From the NCBI RefSeq assembly GCF_003052295.1, contig NZ_QBLC01000002.1:62001-126000 (forward strand): a stretch of DNA of 64,000 nucleotides, written 5' to 3'. The first letter of the stretch is position 1, and the number at the start of each line of letters is the position of its first letter. Origin of the DNA: Trichococcus paludicola (GTDB lineage Bacteria; Bacillota; Bacilli; Lactobacillales; Aerococcaceae). Position numbers and translations under genes: made by a program. Of the stretch, positions 53,582 through 62,944 are shown piece after piece. The notes beneath the pieces are model-generated. The model was not told the DNA's origin. It saw only the letters and a program-made list of their open reading frames with translations, and searched no databases.

Positions 53582-54511
53582 ATGAAAATTCAATTTTTAG
53601 GCACCGGAGCAGGTGTCCCTTCCACCAGCAGAAATCTTTCCAGCATAGCATTGAAACTATTGGATGAACGCAATGCCATCTGGCTTTTTGACTGCGGGGA
53701 GGGGACACAGCAACGTGTGCTCAAAACAACGATTCGACCCAGGAAAGTCGAAAAAATCTTCATTACCCATCTGCATGGAGATCATATATTCGGCTTGCCT
53801 GGGTTCTTGAGCAGCAGGGCGTTTCAAGGCGGCAATACGCCCTTGAACATCTATGGCCCTGTTGGAATCAAAGAATTTATTTTGACCAGTCTGCGTATTT
53901 CCCAGTCCCACTTGCGCTATCCAATCTTCTTTCATGAAATAACCGAAGATGGCGTAGTGTTTGAAGATGAGCAGTTCCGCGTGAGTTGCGCAAAACTGAA
54001 TCACGGCATCGTTTCTTACGGATACCGTGTCGAAGAGGCAGACTATCCGGGCGAATTGCAGGCCGATAAGCTGAAAGAGATGGATGTTCCAGCGGGACCT
54101 CTCTACGGAAAGCTAAAAAATGGGGAGACTGTTGTTTTACCGGACGGCAGAACCATCAATGGGCTGGATTTTATCGGGAAAACGACTAAAGGACGTATCG
54201 TAACGATTCTGGGCGACACAAGAAGAACGAAAAACACAGTGGTTTTAGCTAAAAATGCCGATGTGCTGGTTCACGAGAGCACCTTCGGGAAGGAAGACCA
54301 AGCGATTGCGTCGGATTATTTCCATTCCACATGCATCGATGCAGCTAAAGTAGCCAAAGAAGCAAATGTTAAGCAACTCTATTTGACCCACATCAGCGCC
54401 CGTTACCTCAACGGCAATGCGCACCAGTTGCAGCGGGATGCACGCAAAGTCTTTCCTGACACGAAACTCGTCAACGATTATGATGAGTTCGAAATAGCGC
54501 TGACGAAATGA
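53582..54511 (+). CDS. rnz: Ribonuclease Z
   Basis: 309-aa metallo-beta-lactamase fold endonuclease that trims tRNA 3' ends lacking encoded CCA, consistent with the two CCA-less tRNAs here. It has [14 protein letters not shown], the [20 protein letters not shown] zinc motif (~60-75), ILGDTRRT and LTHISARY. Start ATG 53582, 2 bases after the preceding stop, with GGGAGC upstream inside that gene. Confidence 0.97.
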   Translation: MKIQFLGTGAGVPSTSRNLSSIALKLLDERNAIWLFDCGEGTQQRVLKTTIRPRKVEKIFITHLHGDHIFGLPGFLSSRAFQGGNTPLNIYGPVGIKEFILTSLRISQSHLRYPIFFHEITEDGVVFEDEQFRVSCAKLNHGIVSYGYRVEEADYPGELQADKLKEMDVPAGPLYGKLKNGETVVLPDGRTINGLDFIGKTTKGRIVTILGDTRRTKNTVVLAKNADVLVHESTFGKEDQAIASDYFHSTCIDAAKVAKEANVKQLYLTHISARYLNGNAHQLQRDARKVFPDTKLVNDYDEFEIALTK

Positions 54512-54562
54512 TCCCCTGAAGCTTGATCCTCTGAGAATCATTCCGTTGATAAGTGTTGCAAG

Positions 54563-54592
54563 TTGACTATCCATCGGCAAAAAGATGATAAT
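54563..54592 (+). promoter_or_regulatory. Promoter of the LapA-domain gene
   Basis: TTGACT (54563-54568) and GATAAT (54587-54592) with an 18-base spacer. Confidence 0.6.
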
Positions 54593-54629
54593 AAGAGTGG
54601 GATATATCAAAATGAGTGAGGCGATTATA

Positions 54630-55037
54630 ATGAAAAATCAATGGAGATTAGTAGCAGGCATAATTTTAATCATCATCATTGTGTTATTTGCCGTTTTCAA
54701 TGTCGATGCTGTGCCAGTCAATTTTGGGTTCGCAGTTGTGGATGGACCTCTTATCATTGTCATCCTTGTTTCTCTACTGATGGGCTCGCTCATCACCTTG
54801 TTGGTTGCGACAGGCAGTGCAACGAAGAAGAATAAAGAATTTAAACAGATGCGCACTGAGATTGATACAAAAGGGAAAGAAATCCAAGCGGCAGTCGATG
54901 CTACGAAAGTCGGGTATGAACAGCAAATCGCCGATCTGAGAGCGGAACTGACTCAGAAAGACAACAAAATCAAATCCCTTGAAGAGGAATTGGTCAAACA
55001 GTTTACAGTGGGTAACCCGAATCAGCCAAGCGTTTGA
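54630..55037 (+). CDS. LapA-domain (DUF1049) membrane protein, YrvD-like
   Basis: 135-aa protein. It has two membrane helices (residues ~6-24 and ~35-58, IIVILVSLLMGSLITLLVA) with the family FNVDAVPVNFGF loop between them, then a cytoplasmic coiled coil (~65-125) rich in Glu, Lys and Gln. In B. subtilis the homologue YrvD lies next to recJ, as here. The function in Firmicutes is unknown. The start is ATG 54630 with GTGAGGCG upstream. Confidence 0.85.
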   Translation: MKNQWRLVAGIILIIIIVLFAVFNVDAVPVNFGFAVVDGPLIIVILVSLLMGSLITLLVATGSATKKNKEFKQMRTEIDTKGKEIQAAVDATKVGYEQQIADLRAELTQKDNKIKSLEEELVKQFTVGNPNQPSV

Positions 55038-55086
55038 CGAAAATAGAGTGGCAGATTTATCCAATCGGCCACTTTCAGTTGCAAAG

Positions 55087-55121
55087 AAAGACTAGAACGA
55101 TTTCAGCTTCTAGTCTTTTTT
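55087..55121 (+). terminator. Terminator after the LapA-domain gene
   Basis: AAAGACTAGAA (55087-55097) pairs perfectly with TTCTAGTCTTT (55108-55118), followed by T. Confidence 0.88.
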
Positions 55122-55176
55122 GAATTACTGGGGCCTAGGTGCACCCGTACAGTTTAAATAGTTAGGAGTCGATAAA

Positions 55177-57507
55177 TTGTTATCGTCAAAGATGAATTGG
55201 AAAATACGCAAATCAGAAATTGATGATTCTGTAAGCAGGGAAATCAGTCAGGCTACAGGCTTATCAGAAAAATTTGTTACGCTTTGCATGCAGCGAGGCT
55301 TGGGAACAAAAGAGCAAATCAAAGCTTTCATTGATGGGGCAGAAATGGAATTCCATGATCCATATCTGCTGCATGATATGGATAAAGCAATCCACCGCTT
55401 GATGGAAGCTATTGAGGCTGGAGAAGAAATCGTCGTTTATGGGGATTATGATGCGGATGGCATCACAAGCACAAGCATTCTCGTGGAAACGATAGAAGTA
55501 TTGGGCGGCAATGTCGGCTATTATTTGCCGAATCGTTTCACGGATGGTTATGGCCCCAATGCTGCTGCATTCAAGAAATTGATCGAGAATGGGGCACAAC
55601 TGATTCTTACTTGCGATAACGGGGTTTCAGGCCACGAACCGATAGCGATGGCTAAAAAAATGGGCGTGGATGTCATTGTTTCCGACCATCACGAATTGCC
55701 AGATGCGTTGCCGGACGCGTATGCCATCATCCACCCGAAACATCCTGCCGGATCCTATCCTTTCCCGGATCTTTCCGGAGCTGGTGTCGCTCTGAAAATT
55801 GCAGCGGCCTTGCTGGGGGAAATGCCTTATGAATCGCTCGATTTGGCAGCTATCGGTACCGTTGCGGACCTCGTCAGTTTAACAGGCGAGAATCGTTGGA
55901 TCGTGAAGCAGGGACTGCAAGTCATGAAACAAACGCATCGGCTCGGTTTGGCTGCGCTGATGGAAGCCGCGGGAATAGACGCGGCTAATTTGGACGAGGA
56001 AAGCATCGGTTTCATCATCGGTCCGCGTTTGAATGCAGTCGGTCGGTTGGAGGATGCGGGTCCAGGCGCTGAACTGATGCTGTCATTCGATGAGGAAAAA
56101 ATAGCTGAACTGGTTGCTTACATACAGGAAAAGAATGTCGAGAGACAGGGAATTGTCCAATCCATCCATGAAGAAGCCAGTGCCGAACTGGCGAATAACG
56201 AAAGCCTGCCGGATATTGTAGTGTTGGGCAACACGAATTGGCACGAGGGCGTACTTGGAATTGTTGCAAGCAAGTTGGTCGAGGAATTCGGGCGTCCAAC
56301 TGTCTTATTCCGCATCGACGAAAAAACCGGCATCGCAAAAGGATCGGCCCGCAGCACGGAAGCGTTGGATATCTATATGGCACTGACCGATTCAAAAGAC
56401 TTGCTCACGAAGTTTGGAGGGCACAAAATGGCAGCGGGCATGAGCCTTCCCGCTGCCGATTTGCCAGCCTTCAGAGAAAAAATAAACAACTATGCGACCA
56501 TTTATCATGATGCGATCGTGTTGGGCGAATCCATTTATATAGACGCCATGCTGCCGCTTGCTGATGTCACACTGCCGTTTTTGAAGGAATTGGAATTGCT
56601 CAAACCATACGGGACCGACAATCAAAAGCCTATATTCGGCTTCCAAAATGTACCGTTGACAGATATCAGACAGATCGGTGCGGACAACAAACATCTGAAA
56701 TTCAAGCTTAAGGACAAAAACCTCTTTCTGGATGTGATTGGCTTCAACAAAGGAAGCATCAGCAACCACTTGAACGAGGCGGATGTCGTTTCTCTGATCG
56801 GAGAACTTTCGATCAACGTTTGGCGGGATAGCGCGAAACCGCAACTGCAACTGAAGGACATCAAAAACAAACATGTCCAGTTTTTCGACAAACGGAGTTC
56901 GATTATCCAAGAATCGGTATTGGCTGTGGAAGATGCCCTGTATCTATTTTCGACTTCCGGTATCATGAAACAATTTTATGAGCGCATCCCGAACAGTTCG
57001 AACGCTGCGTTACTCACTGACAATACAGCGGATGCTCTTCAGGATGTCAGTGCCAGCAACTTGGTGCTCTTCGAATGCCCCTTAAAGATGGATTTGTTGG
57101 CTGATCTTTTAAAGAGCAATCAGTTCGAAAATGTGTATGTCGTCTCTCATGAAACAAACAGCATTTACGCAGACGGAGTCCCTCCTAAAGACCAGTTTGC
57201 GAAATTCTACCAATATATCCGTTCCCATAAGGATATCGATGTGAGAAATCGGTTAGATGCCTTAGCAAAATACTTAAAAATCAAAAAAAATCTTGCCATT
57301 TTTATGATTCAAGTGTTTTTGGAGGCGGGATTTGTTACAATAGACAATGGTTTCATCAATGAGGTCCAAAACCCTGTCAAAAGAGCTTTGGACGACACCC
57401 AGGTATACAAAGATCGCCTGCAGAAAATGGAAGCTGAAAAGGTATTCATCTACAGCCCGTTTTCGCAGTTGACGAATTGGTTGAATGAACAGATGATGGT
57501 ACAATAA
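55177..57507 (+). CDS. recJ: Single-stranded-DNA-specific exonuclease RecJ
   Basis: 776-aa 5'-3' exonuclease of the DHH family used in recombination and mismatch repair. Motifs: VYGDYDADGITS (~86), LTCDNGVSG, VSDHHELPDALP (DHH, ~170), and the DHHA1 part with GGHKMAAGMSLP (~410). The OB domain follows, and a longer C-terminal extension (~560-776) is typical of Firmicute RecJ. The start is TTG 55177, 9 bases after AGGAG. ATG 55192 is too far from it. It leads the recJ-apt operon. Confidence 0.96.
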   Translation: MLSSKMNWKIRKSEIDDSVSREISQATGLSEKFVTLCMQRGLGTKEQIKAFIDGAEMEFHDPYLLHDMDKAIHRLMEAIEAGEEIVVYGDYDADGITSTSILVETIEVLGGNVGYYLPNRFTDGYGPNAAAFKKLIENGAQLILTCDNGVSGHEPIAMAKKMGVDVIVSDHHELPDALPDAYAIIHPKHPAGSYPFPDLSGAGVALKIAAALLGEMPYESLDLAAIGTVADLVSLTGENRWIVKQGLQVMKQTHRLGLAALMEAAGIDAANLDEESIGFIIGPRLNAVGRLEDAGPGAELMLSFDEEKIAELVAYIQEKNVERQGIVQSIHEEASAELANNESLPDIVVLGNTNWHEGVLGIVASKLVEEFGRPTVLFRIDEKTGIAKGSARSTEALDIYMALTDSKDLLTKFGGHKMAAGMSLPAADLPAFREKINNYATIYHDAIVLGESIYIDAMLPLADVTLPFLKELELLKPYGTDNQKPIFGFQNVPLTDIRQIGADNKHLKFKLKDKNLFLDVIGFNKGSISNHLNEADVVSLIGELSINVWRDSAKPQLQLKDIKNKHVQFFDKRSSIIQESVLAVEDALYLFSTSGIMKQFYERIPNSSNAALLTDNTADALQDVSASNLVLFECPLKMDLLADLLKSNQFENVYVVSHETNSIYADGVPPKDQFAKFYQYIRSHKDIDVRNRLDALAKYLKIKKNLAIFMIQVFLEAGFVTIDNGFINEVQNPVKRALDDTQVYKDRLQKMEAEKVFIYSPFSQLTNWLNEQMMVQ

Positions 57508-57523
57508 TTAGGAGGAACACAAA

Positions 57524-58036
57524 ATGGACTTGAAACAATATATTGCTGATGTCAAAGATTTCCCGGAGAAAGGCATCATTTTCCGCGATATTTCACCCTT
57601 GATGGCGAACGGAGAAGCTTACCGTTATTCGATCAAAGAAATCGTGAAATATGCCCAGGACTTGAATGTCGATAAAGTAGTCGGACCCGAAGCGCGTGGG
57701 TTTATGGTCGGCTGTCCGGTCGCAGTGGAATTAGGCTGTGGATTCGCAATGGCCCGTAAAAAAGGCAAATTGCCGCGCGAAACGGTGGAAGTATCCTACG
57801 GACTGGAGTACGGAAAAGCAACACTGCAACTGCACCAAGATGCCATCCTGCCTGGTGACAAAGTGTTGGTTTGCGATGATCTATTGGCAACTGGCGGCAC
57901 TACAGCCGCAACCATCGAGTTGGTGGAAAAATTAGGCGGAGAAGTCGTCGGTTTGGCATTCCTGATCGAGCTGTTGGATTTAAAAGGCCGTGACCTGATC
58001 CAAGGGTATGACATCTTCACGCTGATGGAATACTAA
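57524..58036 (+). CDS. apt: Adenine phosphoribosyltransferase
   Basis: 170 aa. Salvages adenine to AMP using PRPP. It has [47 protein letters not shown] and the PRPP-binding [17 protein letters not shown] (~118-134). A TTAGGAGGA site precedes the ATG. It is coupled to recJ. In B. subtilis relA-dtd follow directly, but here lexA is next and rel-dtd lie ~25 kb upstream. Confidence 0.98.
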   Translation: MDLKQYIADVKDFPEKGIIFRDISPLMANGEAYRYSIKEIVKYAQDLNVDKVVGPEARGFMVGCPVAVELGCGFAMARKKGKLPRETVEVSYGLEYGKATLQLHQDAILPGDKVLVCDDLLATGGTTAATIELVEKLGGEVVGLAFLIELLDLKGRDLIQGYDIFTLMEY

Positions 58037-58069
58037 GAACAATAAATAATCCGAAAATGAACGGACACG

Positions 58070-58100
58070 CAAAAAGGCTGCCAAAAGTTGGCAGCCTTTT
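58070..58100. terminator. Bidirectional terminator between apt and lexA
   Basis: AAAAAGGCTGCCA (58070-58082) pairs perfectly with TGGCAGCCTTTTT (58088-58100). Confidence 0.95.
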
Positions 58101-58123
58101 TGTGGCAGTCGGGGGACTGACCC

Positions 58124-58747
58124 TTATATGATGTGGTTCCGGTACAGACCGACTACTTTTCCCAGAATGATGACGGAATCCAAGATGATCGGATCCATGC
58201 TGGCATTTTCAGGTTGCAGACGGTAGTAGTTGTTTTCTTTATAGAATCGTTTGCAGGTCGCTTCATCATCATCCGTCATAGCTATGACGATATCACCGTT
58301 TTCGGCCGTGGATTGTTTTCTGATGATCACTGAGTCGCCATCGAATATACCGGCGTCGATCATGCTTTCTCCGCGGATTTTAAGCATAAACAAACTTCCG
58401 GAAGAGGATTTCAGATCCGGCGGAACCGGGAAATAATCTGTTGCTTCTTCGACAGCCAGGATGGGAGCACCGGCTGTGACGGTACCCAATAGCGGCATTT
58501 TATCCGACATGATCCCGAGTTTATCCAGACCTGCTTGGGTCAGTTCGATCGCACGTGGTTTTGTAGGGTCGCGTTGGATAAAACCGTTTTTTTCTAGACG
58601 CGACAGATGGCCGTGCACTGTGGACGTTGAGGAAAGTTTGACTGCATTCCCGATTTCCCTTACGGTCGGCGGATAGCCTTTTTCCTGGACTTCTTCATAA
58701 ATGTATTGAAGCACTTCAACTTGGCGTGAATCTTTATTTTTAACCAT
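58124..58747 (-). CDS. lexA: SOS repressor LexA
   Basis: 207-aa self-cleaving repressor. The winged helix-turn-helix (~1-70) has [25 protein letters not shown] in pieces. The Ala-Gly cleavage site is in [11 protein letters not shown] (~91-92), the catalytic Ser in [10 protein letters not shown] (~130) and the Lys in ATCKRFYKE (~167). Its promoter overlaps a LexA box (58811-58824), so it is autoregulated. It is divergent from yneF. Confidence 0.97.
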   Translation of the reverse strand: MVKNKDSRQVEVLQYIYEEVQEKGYPPTVREIGNAVKLSSTSTVHGHLSRLEKNGFIQRDPTKPRAIELTQAGLDKLGIMSDKMPLLGTVTAGAPILAVEEATDYFPVPPDLKSSSGSLFMLKIRGESMIDAGIFDGDSVIIRKQSTAENGDIVIAMTDDDEATCKRFYKENNYYRLQPENASMDPIILDSVIILGKVVGLYRNHII

Positions 58748-58784
58748 GAGATCATCATCTCCGTAATCCTAAATTTATAAGTTT

Positions 58785-58813
58785 AGAATACCATTAATCA
58801 TCTAAAAAATCAA
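58785..58813 (-). promoter_or_regulatory. lexA promoter
   Basis: On the minus strand TTGATT (58808-58813) and TATTCT (58785-58790) are 17 bases apart. The -35 is overlapped by the LexA box. Confidence 0.75.
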
Positions 58814-58824
58814 ACAGATGTTCG
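58811..58824 (-). promoter_or_regulatory. LexA box (SOS operator)
   Basis: CGAACATCTGTTTG on the minus strand matches the Firmicute LexA palindrome CGAAC-N4-GTTCG at all but one position and overlaps the lexA -35. Confidence 0.85.
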
Positions 58825-58854
58825 CATATTCTCGGGAGTGACGCGAGAATATGC
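58824..58854. repeat. Perfect 11-bp inverted repeat next to the LexA box
   Basis: GCATATTCTCG (58824-58834) and CGAGAATATGC (58844-58854) flank 9 bases. It starts on the last base of the LexA box, in the lexA-yneF divergent region. No T-tract follows, so it is more likely a protein-binding site or cruciform than a terminator. Confidence 0.75.
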
Positions 58855-58989
58855 TTAAAATTATCCTGAAACCGGCAACCGCTGAAGCGTTTTCGAAAAT
58901 TCGCTAAATTTATCCGTGATTGCTATTTCTTTTTCTCATAATCTTTAGTACAATTAATGAATGAATGCTTTGGAAAGGGGGATGAATAC

Positions 58990-59220
58990 GTGTCAACAAC
59001 AGCATGGGTAATGATGGTCATTTTAGGAATAGTAATAGGCGCGGTTGGCGGATTTTTCCTTGCAAGACGTTATATGGTAAAATATTTTGAAGAAAATCCA
59101 CCAATCAATGAAGAAATGTTGCGTTCTATGATGATGCAGATGGGTCAAAAACCATCCGAAAGAAAAGTAAAACAAATCATGGCTTCTATGAAAACACAAT
59201 CAACAAAGAAAAAGAAATAG
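58990..59220 (+). CDS. yneF: YneF family (UPF0154) membrane protein
   Basis: 76-aa protein with one N-terminal membrane helix (AWVMMVILGIVIGAVGGFFLA, split; ~5-25). The conserved ARRYMVKYFEENPPINEEMLRSMMMQMGQKPSERKVKQ follows in pieces. The role is unknown; the family is widespread in Firmicutes. The start is GTG 58990 after AAAGGGGGATG. The ORF extension upstream crosses this site. Proximity to lexA is common in the phylum. Confidence 0.9.
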   Translation: MSTTAWVMMVILGIVIGAVGGFFLARRYMVKYFEENPPINEEMLRSMMMQMGQKPSERKVKQIMASMKTQSTKKKK

Positions 59221-59306
59221 AATAATGAAATAATATACAAAATGTGGATCTCTACGGTTCCACATTTTTATTTTGTCCGAATACAGGTAAGAAGGGAGTA
59301 ATAAAC

Positions 59307-61061
59307 GTGAGTATTTTCAAAAAATTGAGTTGGTTTTTCCGTCAAGAATGGAAATCGTATTTTGTAGGCGTCTTTTTCCTGATCATTGTGGCGATACTTC
59401 AGGTTGTTTCGCCGCGCGTTGTCGGAATCATCATCGATGAAATTGCCTTAGGGACCCTAACGATGGCTTCTTTGTGGAAGTGGTCGGCGATCATATTGAT
59501 AGCAGGCATTTTGCAGTACCTTTTCCGCTATATTTGGCGGATGAAGATTTGGGGTACTTCGGCAGAGTTAGAAAAGATACTGCGTTCGCGATTGTTTAAG
59601 CATTTCACCGAAATGGACGCTGTCTTTTTCCAGAAATACAGGACAGGCGATCTGATGGCGCATGCGACGAATGACTTGAATGCGATCAGGATGGTCGCAG
59701 GCGCAGGCATACTCACATTGGCGGATTCGATTTCTTCAGGCGGGATCACGCTTTTCACAATGTTCTTCTTGATTGATTGGCGTTTGACGCTTATCGCCAT
59801 GATTCCGTTACCGGCTTTGACGCTGGTGTCACGAATCCTCGGACAGAAGATGCACAAGCGTTTCCGCAAGGCACAAGCTGCTTTCTCTAATCTGAATGAC
59901 AAAACGCAGGAGAGTGTCTCCGGCGTTAAGGTAATCAAGACGTTCGGTGAAGAAGAAGAAGATATTCGTGATTTCGAAGCGATGACGAGGGATGTCGTCG
60001 TGAAAAATAAAGCTGTCTACTTGGTTGATGCCTTATTTGACCCGGCGATCCAACTTATTTTGGGGCTTTCTTTCGCACTGACGATCATCTTTGGTGGCCG
60101 TTTTGTCGTGGAAGGCAGCATCAGTATCGGCCAGCTGGTTTCGTTCATCAGTTATATCGGCATGATGGCGTGGCCGATGTTGGCAGTAGGTAGATTATTC
60201 AATGTGCTGGAACGAGGCAGTGCCAGTTACAGCAGGATTGATGAGCTTCTTAAGGAAAAATCAACGATCCAGGAGCAAAAAAATGCTGTCCGGACTCCGG
60301 TTACAGGCGATCTGGATTTTCAGGTAACCTCCTTCGGTTACCCGAACAGTGAAGAAATCAGCCTGAAGGACGTCGGTTTCCATTTGGAGCGGGGACAAAC
60401 ATTAGGGATTGTCGGCAGAACCGGATCGGGCAAAAGCACGATTTTCCGTCTGCTGTTGCGTGAGTATGATCAATATGCCGGCAGCATCAACTACAACGGG
60501 ATCGATATCCGTGATTACTCATTGGATGCATTGCTGAGCGGAATCGGTTACGTTCCCCAAGACAACTTCCTGTTCTCTTCTGACGTGAGGGAAAACATCC
60601 GTTTCGCTGATCCATCAATCAGCCAACAAAAGGTTGAAGAGGCAGCGCGCTTGACCGCCATCCATCATGACATTCTTGGTTTTCCCGAGGGCTACGATAC
60701 GTTGGTTGGCGAAAGGGGCGTTTCCTTATCCGGTGGACAAAAACAGCGGATAGCGATTGCGCGGGCTTTAGTGACTGAACCTGAGCTGCTCATCCTGGAT
60801 GATTCCTTATCCGCGGTGGACGCGAAGACGGAGGAAGCGATCCTGACGGGGCTTAAGGAAAAGCGAGCCGATCAGACAACGATCATCGCAGCCCATCGGA
60901 TCAGCAGCGTGATGCATGCAAATGAGATCATTGTCCTTGATGAAGGGCGCATTGTCGAACGCGGGACGCATTATGAGTTGATGGAACTGGACGGCTGGTA
61001 CCGCAGAATGTACGAAAAACAACAACTCGAAACCAAATTGGAAGGGGCGGATGAAGCATGA
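59307..61061 (+). CDS. Heterodimeric ABC exporter, subunit with degenerate catalytic site (BmrC/YheI-like)
   Basis: 584-aa type IV ABC exporter half: six membrane helices (~15-310), then a nucleotide-binding domain. Walker A is GRTGSGKST (~375), the signature is the canonical SLSGGQKQR (~478), and Walker B is LLILDDSLSAVD, where the catalytic Glu is replaced by Asp. The H-loop is AAHRISS. With its partner it forms one consensus and one degenerate ATP site, as in BmrCD, LmrCD and TM287/288. Likely drug or lipid export; the substrate is unknown. The start is GTG 59307 after AAGGGAG. It overlaps the partner by 4 bases. Confidence 0.9.
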   Translation: MSIFKKLSWFFRQEWKSYFVGVFFLIIVAILQVVSPRVVGIIIDEIALGTLTMASLWKWSAIILIAGILQYLFRYIWRMKIWGTSAELEKILRSRLFKHFTEMDAVFFQKYRTGDLMAHATNDLNAIRMVAGAGILTLADSISSGGITLFTMFFLIDWRLTLIAMIPLPALTLVSRILGQKMHKRFRKAQAAFSNLNDKTQESVSGVKVIKTFGEEEEDIRDFEAMTRDVVVKNKAVYLVDALFDPAIQLILGLSFALTIIFGGRFVVEGSISIGQLVSFISYIGMMAWPMLAVGRLFNVLERGSASYSRIDELLKEKSTIQEQKNAVRTPVTGDLDFQVTSFGYPNSEEISLKDVGFHLERGQTLGIVGRTGSGKSTIFRLLLREYDQYAGSINYNGIDIRDYSLDALLSGIGYVPQDNFLFSSDVRENIRFADPSISQQKVEEAARLTAIHHDILGFPEGYDTLVGERGVSLSGGQKQRIAIARALVTEPELLILDDSLSAVDAKTEEAILTGLKEKRADQTTIIAAHRISSVMHANEIIVLDEGRIVERGTHYELMELDGWYRRMYEKQQLETKLEGADEA

Positions 61062-62833
61062 GTGGATCAGTATGGTCTAAAACAATCTCATTGAAGGAAC
61101 AACTCCGGGTAGTCAAACGAATCTTCCACTTTGCCCATCCTTTCCGCAATCAATTTTTGATCGCTTTGCTTTTCAGCATCGCGTTGTCGCTGGTCAATGT
61201 GGTGGCGCCGCGCATCATCCAAATTTACATGGATGACTATCTGGCTGTTGGGAATGTCACGACCGACATCAGTGTGCTATTTGCGCTGGCATATGTAGGA
61301 GTTGTCCTGCTGAAGATGTTGGTCACGTATCTGCAGCGCTATATTTTCAGCATGGCGTCCGAACAAACCGTTGAGAATATCCGCAATGCCGTTTTCCGTA
61401 AGGTCAATCAATTGGGGATGCGCTACTATGACACCACCCCGGCTGGATCGATTGTTTCGCGCGTCACGAATGACACCGAAACGATCAAGGAATTCTGGAA
61501 TGTATTTTTGGCTCTGGCAGAGGGGATCTTCAGCATCATCACAGTGTTCATCGCAATGTGGACATTGGACAAGCAGATTTCCCTTCTTTTCATCGTTTTT
61601 GTCCCGATCATGGCCGGTCTGATTTGGTATTACCAAAAGTACAGCACGCGCGTTTACCGCACAATGCGCGAAAGACTGAGCCAACTGAACACGAAATTGA
61701 ATGAATCGATTTCCGGCATGGCGATCATCCAGCAGTTCCGCCAGGAAAAACGGCTGCGCGCGGAATTTGACGCGATCAATGAAGACTACAGCAAAGGGCG
61801 CGTAGCGATGGTCCAGATGAACGCCTTGATGCTGATGCCGGTCGTCAATCTGTTGCAGGCCATCGCGTTGGCGATCGTCCTATGGTTATTCGGTTATCAG
61901 ACGTTGAACGGCGTCGTGGAGCTTGGGGTCATCTATGCGTTCACAACCTATATCCAAAATTTCTTCCGTCCGATGGGGATGATGATGGACAACCTCAGCG
62001 CCTTGCAGGACGGCATCGTCTCCAGTTCGCGGGTACTGAGCGTATTGGATAATGCCGAGTTGGCGCCAAGCCAACCTGGGGATTCGGAATTGGAAATTGC
62101 GCAGGGAAGGATCGAATTCAAAGATGTTTCCTTCTCCTATGACGGGAAGCAGGATGTGCTCAAAAACATCAGCTTCACCGCCAATCCAGGCGAAACGGTC
62201 GCGCTGGTGGGCCACACCGGCAGCGGAAAAAGTTCGATCATCAATGTTTTGCTGCGTTTTTATGAGTTCGAGAAAGGCGACATCCTGATTGACGGAAAAT
62301 CTATCAAGACGTACCCGATCGAGGAGATCCGCTCAAAAATAGGCTTGGTCCTGCAGGATTCGTTCCTGTTCTACGGGGACATTTCGCATAACATCCGTTT
62401 AATGAACAAGGATTATACCGACCGCGATATCGAAGGCGCGGCTGCCTTTGTGCATGCCGATTCATTCATCGCGTCGCTGCCTGGAGGCTATCATGCAAAA
62501 GTGATCGAGCGCGGAGCCAGTTATTCGAGTGGTGAGAGACAATTGATTTCGTTCGCCCGAACGATTTTGCGTGATCCGAAAGTGCTCATCCTTGACGAGG
62601 CCACGGCTAATATCGACACAGAAACAGAACTCCTGATCCAAGAAAGCATGCGGAAAATGCGTGAAGGCCGAACGACGATTGCGATTGCTCACCGTCTGTC
62701 CACCATCCGCGATGCCCATCTGATCTTGGTATTGGAGAAAGGGCGCGTCATCGAACGAGGTACACACGAAGAACTGATCTCCAAACAGGGTACCTATTAT
62801 GACATGTACATGCTGCAGTCGATGAACGACTGA
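61058..62833 (+). CDS. Heterodimeric ABC exporter, subunit with catalytic Glu (BmrD/YheH-like)
   Basis: 591-aa partner half-transporter. Six membrane helices (~20-320) precede a nucleotide-binding domain with Walker A GHTGSGKSS (~386), a degenerate signature SYSSGERQL (~489, SSGE instead of SGGQ), a canonical Walker B LILDEATANID with catalytic Glu, and H-loop AIAHRLST. Its Walker motifs pair with the good signature of the first subunit to make the hydrolysing site. The ATG overlaps the upstream TGA (ATGA), so equal expression is expected. Confidence 0.92.
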   Translation: MSGSVWSKTISLKEQLRVVKRIFHFAHPFRNQFLIALLFSIALSLVNVVAPRIIQIYMDDYLAVGNVTTDISVLFALAYVGVVLLKMLVTYLQRYIFSMASEQTVENIRNAVFRKVNQLGMRYYDTTPAGSIVSRVTNDTETIKEFWNVFLALAEGIFSIITVFIAMWTLDKQISLLFIVFVPIMAGLIWYYQKYSTRVYRTMRERLSQLNTKLNESISGMAIIQQFRQEKRLRAEFDAINEDYSKGRVAMVQMNALMLMPVVNLLQAIALAIVLWLFGYQTLNGVVELGVIYAFTTYIQNFFRPMGMMMDNLSALQDGIVSSSRVLSVLDNAELAPSQPGDSELEIAQGRIEFKDVSFSYDGKQDVLKNISFTANPGETVALVGHTGSGKSSIINVLLRFYEFEKGDILIDGKSIKTYPIEEIRSKIGLVLQDSFLFYGDISHNIRLMNKDYTDRDIEGAAAFVHADSFIASLPGGYHAKVIERGASYSSGERQLISFARTILRDPKVLILDEATANIDTETELLIQESMRKMREGRTTIAIAHRLSTIRDAHLILVLEKGRVIERGTHEELISKQGTYYDMYMLQSMND

Positions 62834-62853
62834 CCGCTTGTTGAACAGCAATT

Positions 62854-62899
62854 CAAAAAAACAGCGCCGGAAAAAAATTTTCCGGCGCTGTTTTTTTTG
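62854..62899. terminator. Bidirectional terminator between the ABC exporter and plsC
   Basis: An AAACAGCGCCGGAAAA segment pairs perfectly with TTTTCCGGCGCTGTTT, with A7 and T8 flanks. Confidence 0.95.
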
Positions 62900-62944
62900 G
62901 TTGTTTTCGAGATGATGAAGACCCGGTAACGGACATCAGGTTTT

